From positions 868,001-932,000 of the forward strand of contig CAVTBC010000004.1 in the NCBI GenBank assembly GCA_963732865.1: a DNA stretch of 64,000 bases, in the 5' to 3' direction. The notes under the pieces are model-generated. The model saw only the letters and a program-made list of their open reading frames with translations, had not been told where the DNA came from and did no database searches. Shown here piece after piece: positions 60,603-64,000 of this stretch. This DNA is from JADLGL01 sp963732865 (GTDB lineage Bacteria; Pseudomonadota; Alphaproteobacteria; Rhizobiales; Kaistiaceae). Numbering within the stretch: the first letter of the stretch is position 1; every line of letters starts with the position of its first letter. Position numbers and translations under genes: made by a program.

Positions 60603-61613
60603 TCAGCTCAGCTTGGCCGCCAGCTCGTCGATGACGTCGCGTACCGTAAGGTCTTCGGCGCGGGCGGCGAAACTCAGCGCCATGCGATGCTGCAGGACCG
60701 GGACGGCCAAGGCCTGAACGTCGTCGATCGAGGGCGAATAGCGACCGTCGATCAGCGCGCGGGCGCGGCAGGCGAGCATCAGCGCCTGGCTGGCACGCGG
60801 GCCCGGGCCCCAGGCGATGATGTCGGCGAATTTGACATCGCCGGATTGATCGGGCCGCGCCGAGCGGACGAGGTCGAGAATCGCCTCGACGACGGAGTCG
60901 CCGATCGGCAGGCTGCGCACCAGACGCTGCAGGCTGGCGATTTCGTCCGACGTCATGACCGGCCTTGCGGTCGCTTCAGTGGCGCCGGTGGTCTCGAGCA
61001 GGATTTGCCGTTCGGCTTCGCGATCGGGATAGGAGATGTCGATCTGCAGCAGGAAGCGATCGAGTTGCGCTTCGGGCAGGGGATAGGTGCCTTCCTGCTC
61101 GATCGGGTTTTGCGTCGCCAGGACGTGGAACGGGCGAGGCAGATCATGCCGCCGGCCGGCGATGGTGACGTGATATTCCTGCATCGCCTGCAGCAGCGCG
61201 GATTGGGTGCGCGGGCTTGCGCGGTTGATTTCGTCGGCCATCAGCAGCTGCGTGAAGGTCGGGCCGCGGACGAATCGGAACGTCCGGCTGCCGTCAGCCG
61301 CCTGATCCAGCACCTCGGTGCCAATGATGTCGGAGGGCATCAGGTCCGGCGTGAACTGGATGCGCATCGTGTCGAGGCCGAGGACGATGCCAAGCGTTTC
61401 CACCAGCTTGGTCTTGGCGAGGCCGGGGACGCCGACGAGAAGGCCGTGCCCACCCGACAGGATGGTCGTCAGCGCCTGATCGACAACTTCGGTCTGGCCA
61501 TAGATGACCTCGCCGATGGCCGCCCGGGCCGTGGCGATGCGCTCAACGGCCGCGTCGATTTCGGCGACGACGCCTTGAACCTCCTGCGCCGTCCGCTGAT
61601 TGACTGCTCCCAT
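60603..61613 (-). CDS. MoxR-family AAA+ ATPase
   Basis: A 336-residue AAA+ protein. Walker A is LLVGVPGLAKTKLVE, Walker B is LLMADEINRASPRTQS, and sensor 1 is FHVLATQNPIEQEGTY; the lid domain follows (SDEIASLQRLVRSLPIGDSV). MoxR ATPases are chaperone-like factors acting with vWA proteins encoded beside them. It is the first gene of the operon moxR-DUF58-DUF4159-vWA. Confidence 0.95.
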   Translation of the reverse strand: MGAVNQRTAQEVQGVVAEIDAAVERIATARAAIGEVIYGQTEVVDQALTTILSGGHGLLVGVPGLAKTKLVETLGIVLGLDTMRIQFTPDLMPSDIIGTEVLDQAADGSRTFRFVRGPTFTQLLMADEINRASPRTQSALLQAMQEYHVTIAGRRHDLPRPFHVLATQNPIEQEGTYPLPEAQLDRFLLQIDISYPDREAERQILLETTGATEATARPVMTSDEIASLQRLVRSLPIGDSVVEAILDLVRSARPDQSGDVKFADIIAWGPGPRASQALMLACRARALIDGRYSPSIDDVQALAVPVLQHRMALSFAARAEDLTVRDVIDELAAKLS

Positions 61614-61911
61614 GAAGTTCCCCGTCGGTTCGGTTTTGCTTAAATGCTGATCAGGATCATGCCACGATCCTGAGCACGGCGTCAGGTTGGAATTGTGTCG
61701 CGAGGATTGGCTGGGGTCCCACGGCGGCGCCGGCTACTTGGGCCAATCCCTCATGTGTTACCCTTTGACGCGCCGGAGGAACGGTTAGTCTCTCGCTAAG
61801 TTGAACGGTGAGGGGCGCTGCTCGGTACCGGTTGCGGATGCGAATGAAGGAAGGTCGAGACCTGATGCGGCAAGTGAATATCGGCCCCGGGCGACGCGCG
61901 GGCGCCTCCTG

Positions 61912-62181
61912 ATGGCGAGGCTGTTGGCGCTCAATGCGCTGTTCTTCCTGATCCCGTTCGCGATCTATGGCGCATGGCGGCTGCTCAGGCGGCAGAGCGT
62001 GACCACGGCCGCCGATTGGCCGACGCGAAGGATCCTGCAACTGTGCGGGGTCGGCGTCGTCTTCGTCATTGTCGGGCTGATTGCGCTCGTGTCGTTCTCT
62101 GGAACCTCGACCAATCAACAATATCATCCGGCTGAACTTCAGGACGGGCAGGTCGTGCCGGGCCGGTTCGGCGGCGAGTGA
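61912..62181 (+). CDS. DUF6111 family membrane protein
   Basis: An 89-residue protein with two membrane helices (LLALNALFFLIPFAIYGAW and LCGVGVVFVIVGLIALVSF) and a short C-terminal tail. I assign it to DUF6111, a small alphaproteobacterial family usually encoded just before cca. The ATG at 61912 begins the first helix; longer readings add nonsense. Its stop overlaps the GTG start of cca by four bases (GTGA). Confidence 0.8.
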   Translation: MARLLALNALFFLIPFAIYGAWRLLRRQSVTTAADWPTRRILQLCGVGVVFVIVGLIALVSFSGTSTNQQYHPAELQDGQVVPGRFGGE

Positions 62182-63431
62182 TCGCCATGCCGTTGATGGA
62201 CGCGCTCCCGAGACTTGAGGCCCCATGGCTTGCTGACCAGCAGGTCGTTGCGGTCTTCGAACTGCTCAACAATGACGGCGAGTCAGGCCGTGCGGTCGGC
62301 GGTGCCGTTCGGGACACGCTCATGGGCCGGGCCGTCAGCGAGATCGATTTTGCCACCACAGGCCGGCCGGACTGGGTGCTTGCACGGGCAGAGGCGCTTG
62401 GCGTGAAGGCGGTGCCGACTGGCATCGAGCATGGCACCGTGACGCTGGTGGTCGGCGGTCGCGGCTATGAAGTGACGACACTGCGCGAGGACGTGGAGAC
62501 CGACGGGCGGCACGCGGTGGTGAGGTTCGGTCGCGACTGGGCGGCCGATGCGCGCAGGCGCGATTTCACCATGAACGCGCTCTCGGTTGAAGTGGACGGC
62601 CATCTGCATGATCCGGTGATGGGCTATCCGGACCTCGTTGCGCGGCGGGTCCGCTTCATCGGTGATCCGGACCGGCGGATTACCGAGGACTATCTGCGCA
62701 TTCTCCGTTTCTTCCGCTTCCATGCCCAATGCGGCTCGGGGGAACTCGACCGGGCTGGGCTGGATGCGGCGATCCGTGGGCGGAATGGTTTGCGGGCGCT
62801 GTCGGCCGAGCGGATCAACCACGAGCTGGCGCGCATGCTTGTGGCGGATGGCGCCGTGGGTGCGGTGGTGGCGATGCAGGAAGCGGGCATTCTGCCCATC
62901 CTTCTGGCCGGTGTCGGCTATCTTGCGCCGTTCGCGGCGATGGCCGGCTTCGAGCGGGAGGCGGCGCTTGCGCCATCCTATCCACGCCGGCTGGCCGGGC
63001 TGGCGGTGCAGATCGAGGAGGACATCGCCCGCGTCACGGACCGGCTGCGGCTCGCCAATGCTGATCGCGATGCGATGCGGCAAGCGCTGGCATTCTCCGC
63101 CGGAGCGAACTTGCCGCCCGATCAGCGCCAGGCGAGGGCGGATCTTTACCGCAATGGCCGCGACACATTTACCAACGGATTGGCTTTGGCCGCGGCGCGG
63201 CACCCGGCCGATGCCGCCAAATGGTTGAAAGCGCTGAGCTTCGTACAATCCTGGGAACCGCCGCTTTTCCCCATCAGCGGCAAGGACCTCCTTGCGGAGG
63301 GACTTGCACGAGGGCCGGCCTTGGGCGCAATGCTGGCGCAGTTGGAGGCTTGGTGGATAGCGGATGATTTCCGACCCGATCGCGCTGCCCTGCTGGGCCT
63401 GTGGCAGCAGATTTCGGCGAGCCAGCAGTAA
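62178..63431 (+). CDS. cca: CCA tRNA nucleotidyltransferase
   Basis: A 417-residue class II nucleotidyltransferase that adds or repairs the CCA end of tRNA. The head has RAVGGAVRDTLMGRAVSEID (glycine motif and acidic metal residues in SEIDFATTG), then RRDFTMNALSVEV, and GDPDRRITEDYLRILRFFRF. ALSAERINHELARML is the conserved body motif. A GTG start at 62178 overlaps the DUF6111 stop; ATG codons at 62187 and 62196 are alternatives. The tRNA-Met gene in this window encodes CCA, so this enzyme may mainly act in repair. Confidence 0.94.
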   Translation: MIAMPLMDALPRLEAPWLADQQVVAVFELLNNDGESGRAVGGAVRDTLMGRAVSEIDFATTGRPDWVLARAEALGVKAVPTGIEHGTVTLVVGGRGYEVTTLREDVETDGRHAVVRFGRDWAADARRRDFTMNALSVEVDGHLHDPVMGYPDLVARRVRFIGDPDRRITEDYLRILRFFRFHAQCGSGELDRAGLDAAIRGRNGLRALSAERINHELARMLVADGAVGAVVAMQEAGILPILLAGVGYLAPFAAMAGFEREAALAPSYPRRLAGLAVQIEEDIARVTDRLRLANADRDAMRQALAFSAGANLPPDQRQARADLYRNGRDTFTNGLALAAARHPADAAKWLKALSFVQSWEPPLFPISGKDLLAEGLARGPALGAMLAQLEAWWIADDFRPDRAALLGLWQQISASQQ

Positions 63432-63554
63432 GGTGCCTTCTTAACAACGAACATTTACAATAGCCGCGATTCGGGGCTTTAGTGCCCGGCGCGGGTGCGA
63501 CCTTGGACTGCGGGTTGGTTTTGCCTAAGCAGTCGGTCGTTTTGGAGGTCAGGT

Positions 63555-64000
63555 ATGCGACTTAGCGCAACCAGCTATTATTCGGACTATGTCCTCATTC
63601 CCACGCTTGCGACCGGTCTGACGGCGGTTTCGCTGTGGACGACGCCGGTCGACAAATGGGGCTTCTGGACACTGTCCGTGGCCGCAGGCGCCGCGACCTG
63701 GACCTTCGCCGAATACCAGCTTCACCGCTGGGTGCTGCACCACGTGCCGGTCGTGAAGGACATGCACGAGGCGCATCACAGCGATCAGAAGGCGCTGATC
63801 GGCACGCCGAGTTGGCTCAGCATGGCGCTGATAATCATTCTGGTTCTGCTGCCGGCCTATCTGCTTGCCGGCTTCTCCTATGCCGCCGGGTTCACGGCCG
63901 GGCTGCTGCTCGGCTATTTCTTCTACATTGTCGTGCACCATGGCGTGCATCATTGGCGGCTTCGTCCGGGCAGCTATCTCTACAAGCTGAAACACCGGCA
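63555..64000 (+). CDS. Fatty acid hydroxylase/sterol desaturase family protein (3' end cut)
   Basis: A membrane di-iron enzyme truncated by the right edge after 148 codons. The three histidine boxes are visible: HRWVLHH, HEAHH and HHGVHHW. GGAGG lies seven bases before the ATG, a strong start. Helices (TWTFAEYQLHRW, SMALIIILVLLPAYLLAGF, FTAGLLLGYFFYIVV) match the family. Members hydroxylate or desaturate lipids, including carotenoids and sphingolipids; the substrate cannot be told from the partial sequence. Monocistronic as far as seen, 123 bases after cca. Confidence 0.9.
   Translation, partial: MRLSATSYYSDYVLIPTLATGLTAVSLWTTPVDKWGFWTLSVAAGAATWTFAEYQLHRWVLHHVPVVKDMHEAHHSDQKALIGTPSWLSMALIIILVLLPAYLLAGFSYAAGFTAGLLLGYFFYIVVHHGVHHWRLRPGSYLYKLKHR

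Noticed and set aside
63549..63995. Minus-strand 148-residue frame at the right edge
   Set aside because: The plus strand encodes the three histidine boxes of a hydroxylase with a strong ribosome site.
1..64000. Prophage, integrase, transposase or island boundary at the tRNA gene
   Set aside because: No integrase, transposase or attachment-site duplication of the tRNA 3' end was seen.

Overview
The window looks like chromosomal DNA of a GC-rich alphaproteobacterium, probably of the Rhizobiales/Hyphomicrobiales. The indicators are a SciP (DUF1153) cell-cycle regulator, a PmtA-type phospholipid methyltransferase, a DUF6111-cca pair, a MoxR/DUF58/DUF4159 operon and a red-type (form I) RuBisCO operon. 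I see no prophage, insertion sequence, CRISPR array or plasmid backbone. Both edges cut genes: dprA on the left and a fatty-acid hydroxylase on the right.

Layout. 0-7.5 kb: dprA-plsY-pyrB, where pyrB is a long form with a PyrI-like zinc domain and pyrC is absent; then aidB, an SLC13/RCK transporter, and ruvX behind a 54-residue membrane protein. 7.5-13.1 kb: sciP with a candidate CtrA box, mnmA, a PmtA-like methyltransferase, a frameshifted YegP-type gene, tRNA-Met(CAT), a zinc-binding diguanylate cyclase, an FkbM methyltransferase, a DUF3307 protein and a broken SulP-like remnant. 13.3-25.4 kb is a signalling island: a transhydrogenase-like flavoprotein, a cNMP-binding SpoIIE phosphatase, an RsbW-like kinase, an RsbV-like STAS protein, a CHASE2 class III cyclase, two tandem FecR proteins (one with 82 consecutive prolines), a glutaminase-STAS-cNMP fusion and a lone cNMP-like domain.

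25.3-33.2 kb: two metallophosphoesterases (one LpxH-like), a GT21 glycosyltransferase, a short alpha-glucan phosphorylase, a membrane protein and a LysR regulator. 33.3-41.7 kb: the Calvin-cycle operon cbbP-cbbT-cbbA-cbbL-cbbS-cbbX with a divergent cbbR; no fructose-bisphosphatase gene is present, and a 43-codon leader ORF abuts cbbP. 41.7-46.5 kb: a Gld-type ABC exporter operon whose permease gene carries an in-frame amber codon. 46.5-49 kb: TerC and arsR-arsC-aquaporin. 49-54.9 kb: hypothetical proteins, two GNAT acetyltransferases, a peptide-type binding protein and a metallophosphoesterase. 54.9-61.6 kb: moxR-DUF58-BatA/DUF4159-vWA operon. 61.9-64 kb: DUF6111, cca and the partial hydroxylase.

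How they may work together. The cbb block is a nearly complete CO2-fixation operon, missing the sugar phosphatase step. In the signalling island, a periplasmic FecR/CHASE2 input could set cyclic-nucleotide levels, which cNMP-containing effectors (phosphatase and glutaminase fusions) would read and pass to the STAS/kinase partner switch. That wiring is inferred from gene content and adjacency only. Three genes are broken (a YegP-type frameshift, a SulP-like frameshift in a G5 run, and the amber permease); each could be real decay or a sequence error.
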